Shown: positions 23,858 to 33,212, counted from the first letter of the stretch. The stretch is 64,000 nt of DNA from Streptacidiphilus fuscans (GCF_015690355.1 NZ_JADPRT010000008.1:138908-202907); one strand, 5' to 3'. Notes: generated by a model not told the origin, from the sequence alone. Numbers and translations are program-made.

Positions 23858-25591
23858 ATGACCGACCAGACGCCGGGCAACGGCGCCATGGGCGCATCGA
23901 TTGGTGCAAGCCCGGGACCAGCGCAGGTGAGTGGCTGGCCACAGGCCACGCCGGGCTACGGGTACCCCAACGTGCCTCCGCAGCAAGGCCAGCCGCCTAT
24001 GCCGCCGCAGGGCATGCCCGGCGTGCCGCCCATGGGTCAGCCGCTTCCTCAGCAGCCCATGCCCCCGCAGCAGCCGTTCGGTCAGCCAGGCTACCCGCAG
24101 GCCCCTTACCAGCAGGGTCAGTTCGCGCCGCAGGTCTCGTACCCACAGGCCCCCTACGCGCAGGGCCAGCCCATGCCCGGCCAGCCGGGCCCGTACCAGC
24201 AGGTCCCCGGCCAACAGGCGTTTACGGCCCCGCCGATGCAGGCCCCGCCGATGCAGGCCCCGCCGATGCAGGGCATGCCGGCCGCGCCGCCTTCGGGTCA
24301 GGGTGGCGGCCCCAAGAAGGGCCTGCTCTACGGCGCGATAGGCGGCGGCCTCGCCCTGATCCTTATCGTGGTCGCGGTCATCGCGTTCAGCGGTGGCGGC
24401 GGCAACCCGTTGACCGGCGGCAGCAGCGCTCCGGCCCTGGCTTCCGGCTGGCAGACGCCCGTCGGCCCCGAACAGGACAGCGTGGTCGGCTTTTGGCTGA
24501 CGGACAAGTACGTGGTCCGCGGGTCCAAGGACCAGGGGGTGCGGGCTTATGACCTTTCCACGGGCCGCCTCGCATGGTTCGTGCAGCCGCCGGCCGGAGC
24601 CGGTGTCCCCTGCAGTTTGTCGCCCACGGTGACGTCGTCCGGGGTCGGGACCATCGCGTTCGGCAGCAACGACCACACCTGCACCACCCTGATCGGTGTG
24701 GACACCAACACAGGCCACGTGCTCTGGCACGCGTCTCTGCCCGGCTCCTCCAGCTCCGGTAGCACGCCGGGGAACGCGACCACCTTCATCAGCGGAAATG
24801 TCGCCGCGGTCGCCAGCGACACCGTGGTCGGCGGGTTCGACCCCAGCAGCGGTACCCCCGTGTGGACTTACAAGCCGCGCGATCCGTCCTGCTCCGAGAA
24901 CTCCTCCGGCGCGGGGAGCGCCATCCTGCTGTACGACTTCTGCCCAAACGCCAGTCAGCAGTACATGATGACCGCCCTGAACGCGACGACGGGCGCGCAG
25001 TTGTGGCAGAAGCCCGGCACGGATCAGGACACCATCCAGGCGGTGTTCTCAAGCAGCCCGCTGGTCGCTGAGGTTCAGGGCGCTGCCAGCGTCTCGGGAG
25101 ACGTCACCGTCTACGACAGCAGCGGCAACCCGACCGTCGTCAGCGCTGCGGCCGGGATCCAGCCCGGTGGCAGCGGGCAAGGGCCGGTCAACGTGCAGAT
25201 GGTGGGCAACACCCTGGTTTCCGAGACAAGCGACTCGAAGAACACGCCCGAAGTCCAGGGCATCGATGTGACGACCGACAAGGTCCTCTGGACGTACACC
25301 GACGCCATCAAGGCCGGGACTCACTTGGCAGTCGCGCCACAGACGAGCGGCCACACGATCTACGCCATCTCCAATCCGCCTCCCATGGGAGGGAGCGGCA
25401 ACGGCGCCCTGGTGACGCTGAACCCGACAACGGGCGCGGCAACCACCGTCGCGACAATGCCCTACTCGTCTGGACCCGAGATCTTCGGGGCCAGCGGCTC
25501 GCTCGTCGTCCCCGGCGGCGGAACCGCAGGCCTGCGGGTGTACCTGATCAACTTCGGCACCGTTCTGCCGTGTATCCACGAGTACAAGTAG
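23858..25591 (+). CDS. membrane-anchored PQQ-type beta-propeller protein 2
   Basis: 577 residues, a shorter paralog of the protein at 15171. It starts with the same MTDQTPGNGA, has a Pro/Gln-rich cytoplasmic segment with three MQAPP units, a transmembrane helix near residues 155-175 (GAIGGGLALILIVVAVIAF) and a propeller-like extracellular domain with GVRAYDLSTGRLAWFVQP and NATTGAQLWQKPG strands. CAAGGAGG precedes the start. It sits between the toxin/immunity pair and the convergent mycosin gene, which makes a role in the ESX-linked island plausible but unproven. Confidence 0.75.
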   Translation: MTDQTPGNGAMGASIGASPGPAQVSGWPQATPGYGYPNVPPQQGQPPMPPQGMPGVPPMGQPLPQQPMPPQQPFGQPGYPQAPYQQGQFAPQVSYPQAPYAQGQPMPGQPGPYQQVPGQQAFTAPPMQAPPMQAPPMQGMPAAPPSGQGGGPKKGLLYGAIGGGLALILIVVAVIAFSGGGGNPLTGGSSAPALASGWQTPVGPEQDSVVGFWLTDKYVVRGSKDQGVRAYDLSTGRLAWFVQPPAGAGVPCSLSPTVTSSGVGTIAFGSNDHTCTTLIGVDTNTGHVLWHASLPGSSSSGSTPGNATTFISGNVAAVASDTVVGGFDPSSGTPVWTYKPRDPSCSENSSGAGSAILLYDFCPNASQQYMMTALNATTGAQLWQKPGTDQDTIQAVFSSSPLVAEVQGAASVSGDVTVYDSSGNPTVVSAAAGIQPGGSGQGPVNVQMVGNTLVSETSDSKNTPEVQGIDVTTDKVLWTYTDAIKAGTHLAVAPQTSGHTIYAISNPPPMGGSGNGALVTLNPTTGAATTVATMPYSSGPEIFGASGSLVVPGGGTAGLRVYLINFGTVLPCIHEYK

Positions 25592-25634
25592 CTGCGGGCT
25601 AAGCGGCAGTTCTCGTCTGCTACAGAGTCAAGAC

Positions 25635-25663
25635 GACCCCGCGACCAGTCTGGTCGCGGGGTC
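25635..25663. terminator. hairpin after propeller gene 2
   Basis: Perfect stem GACCCCGCGACCA / TGGTCGCGGGGTC with a 3-base loop, 44 bases after the stop. No T-run follows, which is common for terminators in this group. Confidence 0.6.
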
Positions 25664-25682
25664 GTTCGCCGAGAAACACTCA

Positions 25683-25708
25683 GGGCACCCGGCGCAAGCC
25701 GGGTGCCC
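25683..25708. terminator. hairpin between convergent genes
   Basis: Perfect 11-bp stem GGGCACCCGGC / GCCGGGTGCCC around a GCAA loop. It lies 22 bases beyond the mycosin stop on the minus strand and so probably terminates that transcript. Confidence 0.65.
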
Positions 25709-25730
25709 TGTTCAACGGTCCTGGCGGCTA

Positions 25731-27086
25731 CTACTGCTGACGCGGCGGCTGCTGTCCCTGCTGCTGGTACAGGTTGTTCGGCATCTGCTGGTACGGCTGC
25801 TGCTGCGACTGGCCGCCGTACTGGCCCGTCGGCGGCTGGTAAGGCTGCTGCGGAGCGTTCGGGTAGTGCGGCGCGGTGGGGTAGGCCGGCTCACCGCCGC
25901 CACCACCGTTTCCACCACGACGACGAGTGCGAGCGACGATCACACCGATCACGACCAGAAGCACCACGCCACCGACCGCGCCAAGGCCGATCGCCATCCC
26001 GCTGCCGGAGGAACCGCTGCTCGCGTTGGTCCCGGTCGTCACGGGCGCTGCGCTGGAAGAGGACGACGAGTCCGACGGGGCGCCAGAGGCCTGCGGCAGC
26101 GGGCCGGCGGCGGGGCCTGCCGGGACGTTGGTCGTGAAGTCCGGCGACGCGACGCCGTAGCCGTAATCAAGATCCGGGGCAGTGCGCCCCGCAGGCAGGA
26201 TCGCCGTCTTGATGATCCGATTTACGATCTGCCCTGCCGTCAGGTTCGGGTACGCAGCCCGAAAGAGAGCAGCGATGGCTGAGACATAAGCAGTGGCGTA
26301 ACTAGTGCCGTCGCCTTGAACCATCTGCGTGTCACTACCGTTGCCATCCAGGACGATGCCAACACCGGCTGCCGCAACGGTAATCCCACTCGTGTCGGAC
26401 TTCGGCCAGAAGTTGTCATTTTGGTCAACCGCACTGACCTTGATCACCCCCGGGAAAGATCCCGGATACGACGGGTTCGAAGTGTTCTCATTGCCGGCCG
26501 CCCCAACAACAACAACATTGTGCTGCTCGGCATACGCGACGGCCTGCTCTTCCCCAGGGTCGCGGTCATAAGCACCCAACGACAAGTTTATGACCTGAGC
26601 GCCATGATCTACCGCGTATCGGATTCCCTCGGCGACATTGGAGGCCAGATCGCCATTCCCGTGTGTGTCGTCACCCGCACCGACACCAACCGGCAAAATC
26701 TTTGCGCCGGGAGCGAGGCCCATGATGCCGTCCTCGCCGTTCGGACCGTGCCCGTGACCAGCAATGAGACTGGCAATGCCGGTGCCGTGACCCTGTGGAG
26801 AGTGATCTGTCCAGCCGTTGCCTCCGAAGGCGACATCCGTGCCGGGAAGTACCTGCCCAGTCAGGTCAACATGGGTCGCGCGGACACCAGAGTCAACGAC
26901 AGCAACGACGACGCCCTTCCCGGTGGAATGGTTCCATACCAGGTTGTTCTCAGCACCGTACGCCTTCAGGGGCCACTCGGCAGCCCGCGCACCGTCGTTC
27001 GCCTGTGCCACCGGCGACACGCCAAGTACGAGGGCTCCAGCGAGCGCTGCCCCTCCGATAGATTGCAGTGCTCGCTTGAAGCCCAT
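25731..27086 (-). CDS. mycosin-like subtilase (MycP type, type VII secretion)
   Basis: 451 residues. Signal peptide (residues 1-29), then a peptidase S8 domain with the catalytic triad Asp65 (VAVVDSGV), His100 (GHGTGIAS) and Ser262 (GTSYATAYVS), and oxyanion Asn199 (AAGNE). A Ser-rich spacer, a transmembrane helix near 368-392 and a Gln/Pro-rich tail of about 50 residues follow. Signal, triad and C-terminal anchor fit mycosins, the membrane proteases of ESX systems. The neighbouring WXG-type genes support this, but no EccB, C, D or E gene is present. Codon use is less GC-biased than flanking housekeeping genes. Confidence 0.88.
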   Translation of the reverse strand: MGFKRALQSIGGAALAGALVLGVSPVAQANDGARAAEWPLKAYGAENNLVWNHSTGKGVVVAVVDSGVRATHVDLTGQVLPGTDVAFGGNGWTDHSPQGHGTGIASLIAGHGHGPNGEDGIMGLAPGAKILPVGVGAGDDTHGNGDLASNVAEGIRYAVDHGAQVINLSLGAYDRDPGEEQAVAYAEQHNVVVVGAAGNENTSNPSYPGSFPGVIKVSAVDQNDNFWPKSDTSGITVAAAGVGIVLDGNGSDTQMVQGDGTSYATAYVSAIAALFRAAYPNLTAGQIVNRIIKTAILPAGRTAPDLDYGYGVASPDFTTNVPAGPAAGPLPQASGAPSDSSSSSSAAPVTTGTNASSGSSGSGMAIGLGAVGGVVLLVVIGVIVARTRRRGGNGGGGGEPAYPTAPHYPNAPQQPYQPPTGQYGGQSQQQPYQQMPNNLYQQQGQQPPRQQ

Positions 27087-27141
27087 ACCCCGTCACCCCG
27101 CTCGCGTACGTTCAACAGACGAGCAGGACACTACTTGACTC

Positions 27142-28500
27142 TCAGAACGTAATCACGCCTGGGTTCACCGGAGCGTCGACGCCCCAGGTCTCCTCGTCCT
27201 CGACGAGGTAGTCGGCGCGGCCCTTACGCTGCTTCTTCTTGCCGGCAGCGTTGGCGAGACCGCCCAAGCCGCCCGCTCCCATGCCGGACTCGCCGCTCGC
27301 GCCGGAGGCACCCTCGCCCTCGGCCGCCATCGCGCCTTCCTCCGAAACCCCGGCGGCCTCGCCAGCAGCGGTGCCAGAGCCAGCTCCACCACTCAGGCTG
27401 CTACCACCAAGACCGGACATGCCGACCATGCCCCCGCCGCCGAACCCAGCTCCACCAGCTCCACCGCCGACGCCGAGCCCACCGACTCCGCCAACGCCGC
27501 CGCCTCCGCCGAAACCACCACCGGTACCGACACCACTGTGAAGCCCGCCTGAAACGCCGTCGAGCTTGGTGCCGATACCCCAGTTGTTGCCGCCACGCCC
27601 GCCGTGCGGGGGAAGGAGGATAGGGTTGACATGGTATTGGTGCGGGTCGCCATTGTTGACATGCGGGGTGAAGGTCCCCCCATGCACACCCCCGCCAGTA
27701 ATAGGCTTCATTGCAACGTCGCCACCCTGGTTCGGCGGCGCCGGAGGCGTGGTACCCGTACCGATTGGCGGGGTCGGCTGCGTGGTGGGCGCAGGTGGCC
27801 AAACAGTGACAGGTTCACCCCTACTGCCCGTGGGCGGCACTAGCTGGGCCGTAGCGTCGTTGTACGACTGTCCGAGCTGTTCCATCAGCAGGACAGCCTC
27901 CTGATGCCTTTCCTCCATGGCATTCAGCTGGCCACCGTCCATCTGTATGGCCTTCGCCAGGCCGTACTTCAAGGCGTCCTCATGGAACTGGACATCGCTT
28001 TCGCCGCCGAAGGCGTCCCCAACCTTGTCCCAAAAGCCGGGCTTGGCTGGGAAGTTCCGCTGGGCACTCAACAACGCATCGCTCGCGCTGTACATCGCGG
28101 TCTGCGTGTTTGCCGCATACTGGGAGCCATTGTTCAGGCTCGTGTTCAAGTCAGCGGCGCTCTGCCGGAATGCCTCGGCAGTCGCACCGGACCAGTGCTC
28201 CAGCGTGGTGTTCACGCTTGAGGTGAGCTGCTGCGCGGTGGCCTTGAGTTCGCTGGCGACGCTGCCCCAGTGGTCCCCGGCGGTCCGCATCGCTACAGGG
28301 TCAGCGTCGTGGATCATCGCCTTGAGGGCGTCGTAGCCCTTAGCGGCCTCGAAGTTGGTGGTGAATCCCGCATTGCCGGTCTTGCCACCAGGATTCTGCT
28401 GAAGGTACTTCTGCCAGGCCGCGTCGCCCTGCTTCTGCTCCTCCTGCTGCTGCTTGAGGTAAGCCTGCTCAGCCTGGTAGTCGCCGTATCCATCCGCCAT
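27142..28500 (-). CDS. long WXG-type ESX-associated protein with Gly-rich C-terminus
   Basis: 452 residues. The N-terminal 200 residues are helical, with HWSGATAEAF as the W-x-G turn of a WXG100/PPE-like hairpin. A Pro/Thr linker follows, then about 120 residues of Gly-rich repeats, and a charged end RADYLVEDEETWG followed by NPGVITF. The DYLxEDEETW-type ending recurs in actinomycete WXG proteins with long tails (recalled). It is probably exported or surface-linked via a type VII system. ATG at 28500 overlaps the stop of the upstream esx-like gene, so the pair is coupled. Confidence 0.8.
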   Translation of the reverse strand: MADGYGDYQAEQAYLKQQQEEQKQGDAAWQKYLQQNPGGKTGNAGFTTNFEAAKGYDALKAMIHDADPVAMRTAGDHWGSVASELKATAQQLTSSVNTTLEHWSGATAEAFRQSAADLNTSLNNGSQYAANTQTAMYSASDALLSAQRNFPAKPGFWDKVGDAFGGESDVQFHEDALKYGLAKAIQMDGGQLNAMEERHQEAVLLMEQLGQSYNDATAQLVPPTGSRGEPVTVWPPAPTTQPTPPIGTGTTPPAPPNQGGDVAMKPITGGGVHGGTFTPHVNNGDPHQYHVNPILLPPHGGRGGNNWGIGTKLDGVSGGLHSGVGTGGGFGGGGGVGGVGGLGVGGGAGGAGFGGGGMVGMSGLGGSSLSGGAGSGTAAGEAAGVSEEGAMAAEGEGASGASGESGMGAGGLGGLANAAGKKKQRKGRADYLVEDEETWGVDAPVNPGVITF

Positions 28501-28829
28501 CAGGACATCCCCTTGTTGAACCCGCCAGCGGTGTTCGTTTCCTGGTCGGAGTACGCCTTGTGGGCGCTGCTCGTCTTGCCCTGGAACTCCTGGATCATCG
28601 ACTGCAGAGTCCCGATCATGTTGGTGATGTCGGTCTTCATCGCGTCATGCGCGCCGTACAGCGTCTGGGCCTCCAGGAAGCCTTCACCGCCGAACTGACC
28701 TGGCGTCAGATTCGTCTGATAGTTGGCCTTTTCCTTCGTGCCGTCCATGCCGTCCGCGACGCTCTGAAGCTGCGTCACTGCCTGCTGGAGGTAGCTGAGG
28801 TCTACCTCGTACCCGTTACCGGATCCCAT
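28500..28829 (-). CDS. ESAT-6/WXG100-like small protein
   Basis: 109 residues from ATG at 28829, the size of ESX partners. Two amphipathic helices (about 9-30 and 55-85) are separated by a loop NLTPGQFGGEGF where WXG would be expected; the tryptophan is absent. The downstream long WXG protein starts inside its stop codon, the usual arrangement of secreted ESX heterodimers. The frame stays open upstream but reads Arg/Ser junk over the hydrolase gene. Confidence 0.75.
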   Translation of the reverse strand: MGSGNGYEVDLSYLQQAVTQLQSVADGMDGTKEKANYQTNLTPGQFGGEGFLEAQTLYGAHDAMKTDITNMIGTLQSMIQEFQGKTSSAHKAYSDQETNTAGGFNKGMS

Positions 28830-28899
28830 CTCTGAGACCCCCTCCCCGTTCGTCCGTACCGGCCCATGTACATGATAGGGATGATCGCCGACAAGTTCT

Positions 28900-29553
28900 C
28901 TACCGGATACGGCTCGAAACCCACTCGCCCACAGACCTGACCAGATCCGGCAGCACGTCGGCCTCGCTCTTCCGCACAGCGAAGGCATGGTTGCCTGCCG
29001 GGAGGGCCACAAGACGGTGCGTCTGCTTGGGGAGTGGAGGGAACTCTTCGGGGCTCCCGAAGGGGTCGCGGGCACCCTGGACCACCAACGTCGGCAGCCC
29101 CGTGCCGAGGAGCTCTTCCGCGCGCGAGCGGTCCGGCTTGCCTGGTGGGTGGAGCGGGAAGGCGAGGGCCAGGACGCCCGCCGCGCCCGTCTGCGCGCCC
29201 GTGCGACAGGCAACCCGCGCACCCGCGCTTCGCCCACCCACGAAAACCGGAACGTCCGGGCCGACCGTCTCCCGGACGTGAGCGACAACCGGGAGCCACC
29301 CCGCGTCCAACGTCTTCGGCGCAGGCGCAAGGCGCTTTCCGGCCACGCGCCAAGGCTGTTCGACCAACCCGACCGCGACCGAGTCGACGCCCGCCGCGAT
29401 CGCCTGGAGGTCCGAAGCCTCGATGCCGCCGCCCGCGCCGTGGCCGAGGAGAAGGACGCCGTGCGGGGCGCGGTCGCGGTGGTGCCAGGTGATCCGGGCG
29501 TCGCCGACGTCGGTTGGGACGAGTTCGGTCGCACTGCCAGGGGTCGCACGCAT
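28900..29553 (-). CDS. alpha/beta hydrolase (KANL3/Tex30-like)
   Basis: 217 residues. GHGAGGGIEASDL supplies the oxyanion turn after the first strand, GGRSAGARVA holds the nucleophile serine, VQGARDPFGSPEE the acid and GNHAF the histidine. These are the marks of the small Tex30/KANL3-like hydrolase family; substrates are unknown. TAGGCT ends 6 nt before the ATG, so a leaderless message is likely. It separates the ESX-type genes from pepN copy 2 and is probably unrelated to secretion. Confidence 0.85.
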   Translation of the reverse strand: MRATPGSATELVPTDVGDARITWHHRDRAPHGVLLLGHGAGGGIEASDLQAIAAGVDSVAVGLVEQPWRVAGKRLAPAPKTLDAGWLPVVAHVRETVGPDVPVFVGGRSAGARVACRTGAQTGAAGVLALAFPLHPPGKPDRSRAEELLGTGLPTLVVQGARDPFGSPEEFPPLPKQTHRLVALPAGNHAFAVRKSEADVLPDLVRSVGEWVSSRIR

Positions 29554-29562
29554 ACGCCCAGC

Positions 29563-30336
29563 CTAGGACCCTTCGCGCTGCTGCTTCTCGCGGCGCATCC
29601 GGCGGTTCTCCGTCAGGTTGCGGAAGGGGCTGGTGGTCGCCGTGACCGCCACTGCCCGCACGTCGGCGTCCGACGAAGTGCTGAAGCGCTCGAGGTAGGC
29701 GAGGACGATCAGCCGCGAGAGGCGGGGGTCGTGGACGACGATCTCGTAGAGGGCGGTGGGGCCGGCCTTGCGGACGAGGTCGAAGCCTGGGGACGTCGGG
29801 CCCGCGCAGCGTATGTGGGCGGAGAACATCGCGTCCTCGACGGCCCTGTCGCGCCACCCCAGGCCGAAGCCCAGGTTGAAATCGTCGAGCACCCGGTACG
29901 CCGTGCGCGCCGCACGGCGGCCACCGGTGAGTTCCTGCCGTACGGCGGTGAGCGTGGCGTCGAGCCCGTGTTGCACCAGCTGCGCGTCGTCCAGGTTGAT
30001 GCGCCGCGCCCCCGGCTTGAGCCCGCCGACGAGGACCTGCTGGGCGTCCCAGGCCTGGCCGAGCTTGACGTAGCCGAGCAGCTGCTGCGGACCGAACGCC
30101 GGATAGACGTAGTACGGCCGGACGTCCACGTTGTACGGATAGTCCTTGTGCATCCGCACGACCGGCTGGGACTGCCCCGCCGGGCACACCAGGAAGGTGG
30201 TGTGGTCGCGGCTGTAGTCGATGGTGACGGTGAAGGCGGTCAGGGACTGCAGCGACTGCAGTTGCTGCTGCGGATCCCACGCGGCACCCCCCGTCGGGTA
30301 CCCCGGTACCTGCCCCGACGTGTACTCCGCGTCCAT
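29563..30336 (-). CDS. conserved hypothetical protein
   Basis: 257 residues from ATG at 30336, chosen for its GGGGGA ribosome binding site; the frame continues 49 codons upstream without support. Residues 30-75 contain TIDYSRDHTTFLVCPAGQSQ, and the body is a mixed alpha/beta protein with no membrane segment, ending in a basic tail. I do not recognise the family. It is 9 bases from the hydrolase gene, same strand, and may be cotranscribed with it. Confidence 0.6.
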   Translation of the reverse strand: MDAEYTSGQVPGYPTGGAAWDPQQQLQSLQSLTAFTVTIDYSRDHTTFLVCPAGQSQPVVRMHKDYPYNVDVRPYYVYPAFGPQQLLGYVKLGQAWDAQQVLVGGLKPGARRINLDDAQLVQHGLDATLTAVRQELTGGRRAARTAYRVLDDFNLGFGLGWRDRAVEDAMFSAHIRCAGPTSPGFDLVRKAGPTALYEIVVHDPRLSRLIVLAYLERFSTSSDADVRAVAVTATTSPFRNLTENRRMRREKQQREGS

Positions 30337-30513
30337 ATCGTCCCCCTTCACACCGACATACGGCCACACACCGTACCGGTGCGTAACGGGCACCACCATC
30401 GCGCTCCGCGTATTGCGCCCAGCGACCCGGGTAGGACGTGCAAAGATGCCAGCGAAGACCGAAGACAGAGTCAATGACGTCAAAGACGACAGTCGACGAA
30501 GGAGTCACGCAGC

Positions 30514-33108
30514 GTGCCTGGCACCAACCTGACCCGTGAGGAGGCCCGGACCCGGGCCGAGCTCCTGCACGTGGACGCCTACGAGATCGAGCTCGACCTG
30601 AGCGCGGCGGCGGAGGGAGGCACGTTCCGTTCCACCACCGTCGTCCGGTTCACCGCCGCCACCGCGGGTGCATCCAGCTTCATCGACCTGATCGCGCCCG
30701 CCGTGCACGAGGTCACCCTCAACGGTGTGGCGCTCGACCCGGCCGAGGTGTTCGCGGACAGCCGCATCGCCCTGCCGTCCCTGGCCGCCGAGAACGAGCT
30801 GCGCGTCGTCGCGGACTGCGCGTACAGCAGCACCGGCGAGGGCCTGCACCGCTTCGTCGACCCGGTCGACCAGCAGACCTACCTCTACACCCAGTTCGAG
30901 GTCCCGGACGCGCGTCGCGTCTTCGCCTCGTTCGAGCAGCCGGACCTCAAGTCCACCTTCCAGTTCACCATCACCGCGCCGACCGGCTGGAAGGTCATCA
31001 GCAACGAGGTCTCCCCCGAGCCGGAGAAGGGCACGGTCGACAACACCGAGGTGCACCGGTTCCCGGTCACGCCGCGGATGTCGACCTACATCACCGCGCT
31101 GATCGCCGGTCCGTACTACGGCGTGTTCAGCGAGTACGTGAGCCCGGACGGCGAGCAGCGGGTGCCGCTGGGCATCTACTGCCGTCCGTCGCTGTCGCAG
31201 TTCCTGGACGCGGACCACATCTTCGACGTGACCCGTCAGGGCTTCGACTACTTCCAGGACAAGTTCGACTTCGCCTACCCGTTCTCCAAGTACGACCAGC
31301 TGTTCGTGCCGGAGTTCAACGCGGGCGCGATGGAGAACGCGGGCGCGGTGACCATCCGCGACCAGTACGTCTTCCGCTCCAAGGTGACGGACTCCGCCTA
31401 CGAGGGCCGGGCGACCACGATCCTGCACGAGCTGGCGCACATGTGGTTCGGCGACCTGGTCACCATGGAGTGGTGGAACGACCTCTGGCTGAACGAGTCG
31501 TTCGCGACCTTCGCGGAGACCGTCTGCCAGGCCGAGGCCGAGGGCACCCGCTGGCCGAACATCTGGACGACCTTCGCCAACGAGATGAAGACCTGGGCCT
31601 ACCGCCAGGACCAGCTGCCGTCCACCCACCCGATCATGGCGGAGATCAACGACCTGGAGGACGTCCAGGTCAACTTCGACGGCATCACCTACGCCAAGGG
31701 CGCGTCGGTGCTGAAGCAGCTGGTCGCCTACGTCGGCCAGGACGCGTTCTTCGCGGGCGTGCAGGCGTACTTCAAGCGCCACGCGTGGGGCAACACCCGC
31801 CTGTCCGACCTGCTGACCGCGCTGGAGGCAACCTCCGGACGCGACCTGAAGGCCTGGTCGAAGGCGTGGCTGGAGACGGCCGGCATCAACATCCTCCGTC
31901 CCGAGCTGGAGGTCGGCGCCGACGGCGTGATCACCTCCTTCGCCGTCCGCCAGGAGGCCCCGGCGCTGCCGGCCGGTGCCCGTGGCGAGGCGGTGCTGCG
32001 TCCGCACCGGATCGCGATCGGCCTGTACGAGCTGGACGGCGCGGCGCTCAAGCGCGTCGAGCGGATCGAACTGGACATCGAGGCGGCCGAGCTGACGGAG
32101 GTTCCGCAGCTGGTCGGCCGCGACCGTCCGGCGGTGATCCTGCTGAACGACGACGACCTCACCTACTCCAAGATCCGCCTGGACGAGGTCTCGCTGGCGA
32201 ACGTCACGCAGCACATCGCGGACTTCGCCGACTCGCTGCCGCGCGCCCTGTGCTGGGCCGCCGCCTGGGACATGACCCGTGACGGCGAGATGGCCACCCG
32301 CGACTACCTGGAGCTGGTCCTGCACGGCGTCGGCCGCGAGACGGACATCGGCGTCGTCCAGTCGCTGCAGCGTCAGGTCAAGCTGGCCGTGGAGCTCTAC
32401 GCCGCGCCGGAGTGGAAGGCCACCGGCCGGGACAAGCTGGCCGAGGCCGCCGAGCAGTTCCTGCGCGGCGCGGAGCCGGGCAGCGACCACCAGCTCGCGT
32501 GGGCGCGGGCGTTCGCCGCTTCGGCGTCGAGCACCCCGCACCTGGCGCTGCTGTCCGGCCTGCTGGACGGCTCGGTCGAGATCGAGGGCCTGGCCGTCGA
32601 CACAGAGCTGCGCTGGGTGCTGCTGGAGCGGCTCTCGGCCGCCGGTGTCGCCGACGAGGCCGCGGTGATGGACGAGCTGGAGCGCGACGCCACCGCCGCG
32701 GGTGAGGCGCACGCCGCCACCTGCCGCGCGGCGCGTCCGACGGCGGAGGCCAAGGCCGCCGCCTGGGCCTCGGTGGTGGAGGCGGAGACGCTCTCCAACA
32801 CCGTGCAGGAGGCCGTGATCCGCGGCTTCGGGCAGTCCGAGCAGGCGGACCTGCTGGCGCCCTACACGGAGAAGTACTTCGCCGCGATCAAGGGCATCTT
32901 CGAGCAGCGCTCGCACGAGATGGGTCAGCAGATCATCGTCGGCCTCTACCCGACGGTCCAGGTCTCCACGGACACCCTGGACGCCACGGACGCGTGGCTG
33001 GCGGCCAGCGACCCGGCGCCGGCGCTGCGCCGCATGGTCGTCGAGTCCCGCTCCGGCGTCGAGCGCGCGCTGAAGGCCCAGGCTGTGGACCGCGCGGCCG
33101 GGGCGTGA
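30514..33108 (+). CDS. pepN: aminopeptidase N (M1), copy 2
   Basis: 864 residues from GTG preceded by GAAGGAG. Canonical M1 motifs: GAMENAG, zinc site HELAHMWFGDLVT with catalytic Glu, third ligand in LNESFATF, and the ERAP1-like C-terminal domain. It is paralogous to 12327-14915 over its whole length and closer to the standard motif sequence. It is cytoplasmic and releases N-terminal residues from peptides. A strong hairpin terminates it. Two pepN copies 18 kb apart bracket the toxin/ESX island. Confidence 0.95.
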   Translation: MPGTNLTREEARTRAELLHVDAYEIELDLSAAAEGGTFRSTTVVRFTAATAGASSFIDLIAPAVHEVTLNGVALDPAEVFADSRIALPSLAAENELRVVADCAYSSTGEGLHRFVDPVDQQTYLYTQFEVPDARRVFASFEQPDLKSTFQFTITAPTGWKVISNEVSPEPEKGTVDNTEVHRFPVTPRMSTYITALIAGPYYGVFSEYVSPDGEQRVPLGIYCRPSLSQFLDADHIFDVTRQGFDYFQDKFDFAYPFSKYDQLFVPEFNAGAMENAGAVTIRDQYVFRSKVTDSAYEGRATTILHELAHMWFGDLVTMEWWNDLWLNESFATFAETVCQAEAEGTRWPNIWTTFANEMKTWAYRQDQLPSTHPIMAEINDLEDVQVNFDGITYAKGASVLKQLVAYVGQDAFFAGVQAYFKRHAWGNTRLSDLLTALEATSGRDLKAWSKAWLETAGINILRPELEVGADGVITSFAVRQEAPALPAGARGEAVLRPHRIAIGLYELDGAALKRVERIELDIEAAELTEVPQLVGRDRPAVILLNDDDLTYSKIRLDEVSLANVTQHIADFADSLPRALCWAAAWDMTRDGEMATRDYLELVLHGVGRETDIGVVQSLQRQVKLAVELYAAPEWKATGRDKLAEAAEQFLRGAEPGSDHQLAWARAFAASASSTPHLALLSGLLDGSVEIEGLAVDTELRWVLLERLSAAGVADEAAVMDELERDATAAGEAHAATCRAARPTAEAKAAAWASVVEAETLSNTVQEAVIRGFGQSEQADLLAPYTEKYFAAIKGIFEQRSHEMGQQIIVGLYPTVQVSTDTLDATDAWLAASDPAPALRRMVVESRSGVERALKAQAVDRAAGA

Positions 33109-33144
33109 ACCGGTTGCGGTAGCCGCTGAAGGCTGGCCGCCGAA

Positions 33145-33195
33145 CGACGGAGGGTGGTGCCGGGCGCTGTGCGCGCTCGGCACCACCCTCGGTCG
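33145..33195 (+). terminator. terminator hairpin after pepN copy 2
   Basis: Long stem with arms CGACGGAGGGTGGTGCCG and CGGCACCACCCTCGGTCG, followed by the T-rich TTGTTGTTG. It is also just past the end of the convergent peptidase gene and may serve both. Confidence 0.75.
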
Positions 33196-33212
33196 TTGTT
33201 GTTGACGCCGCG

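Noticed and set aside
26316..27152. 278-residue rightward ORF opposite the mycosin gene
   Set aside because: The minus strand encodes a complete subtilase with triad; this frame shows no family pattern.
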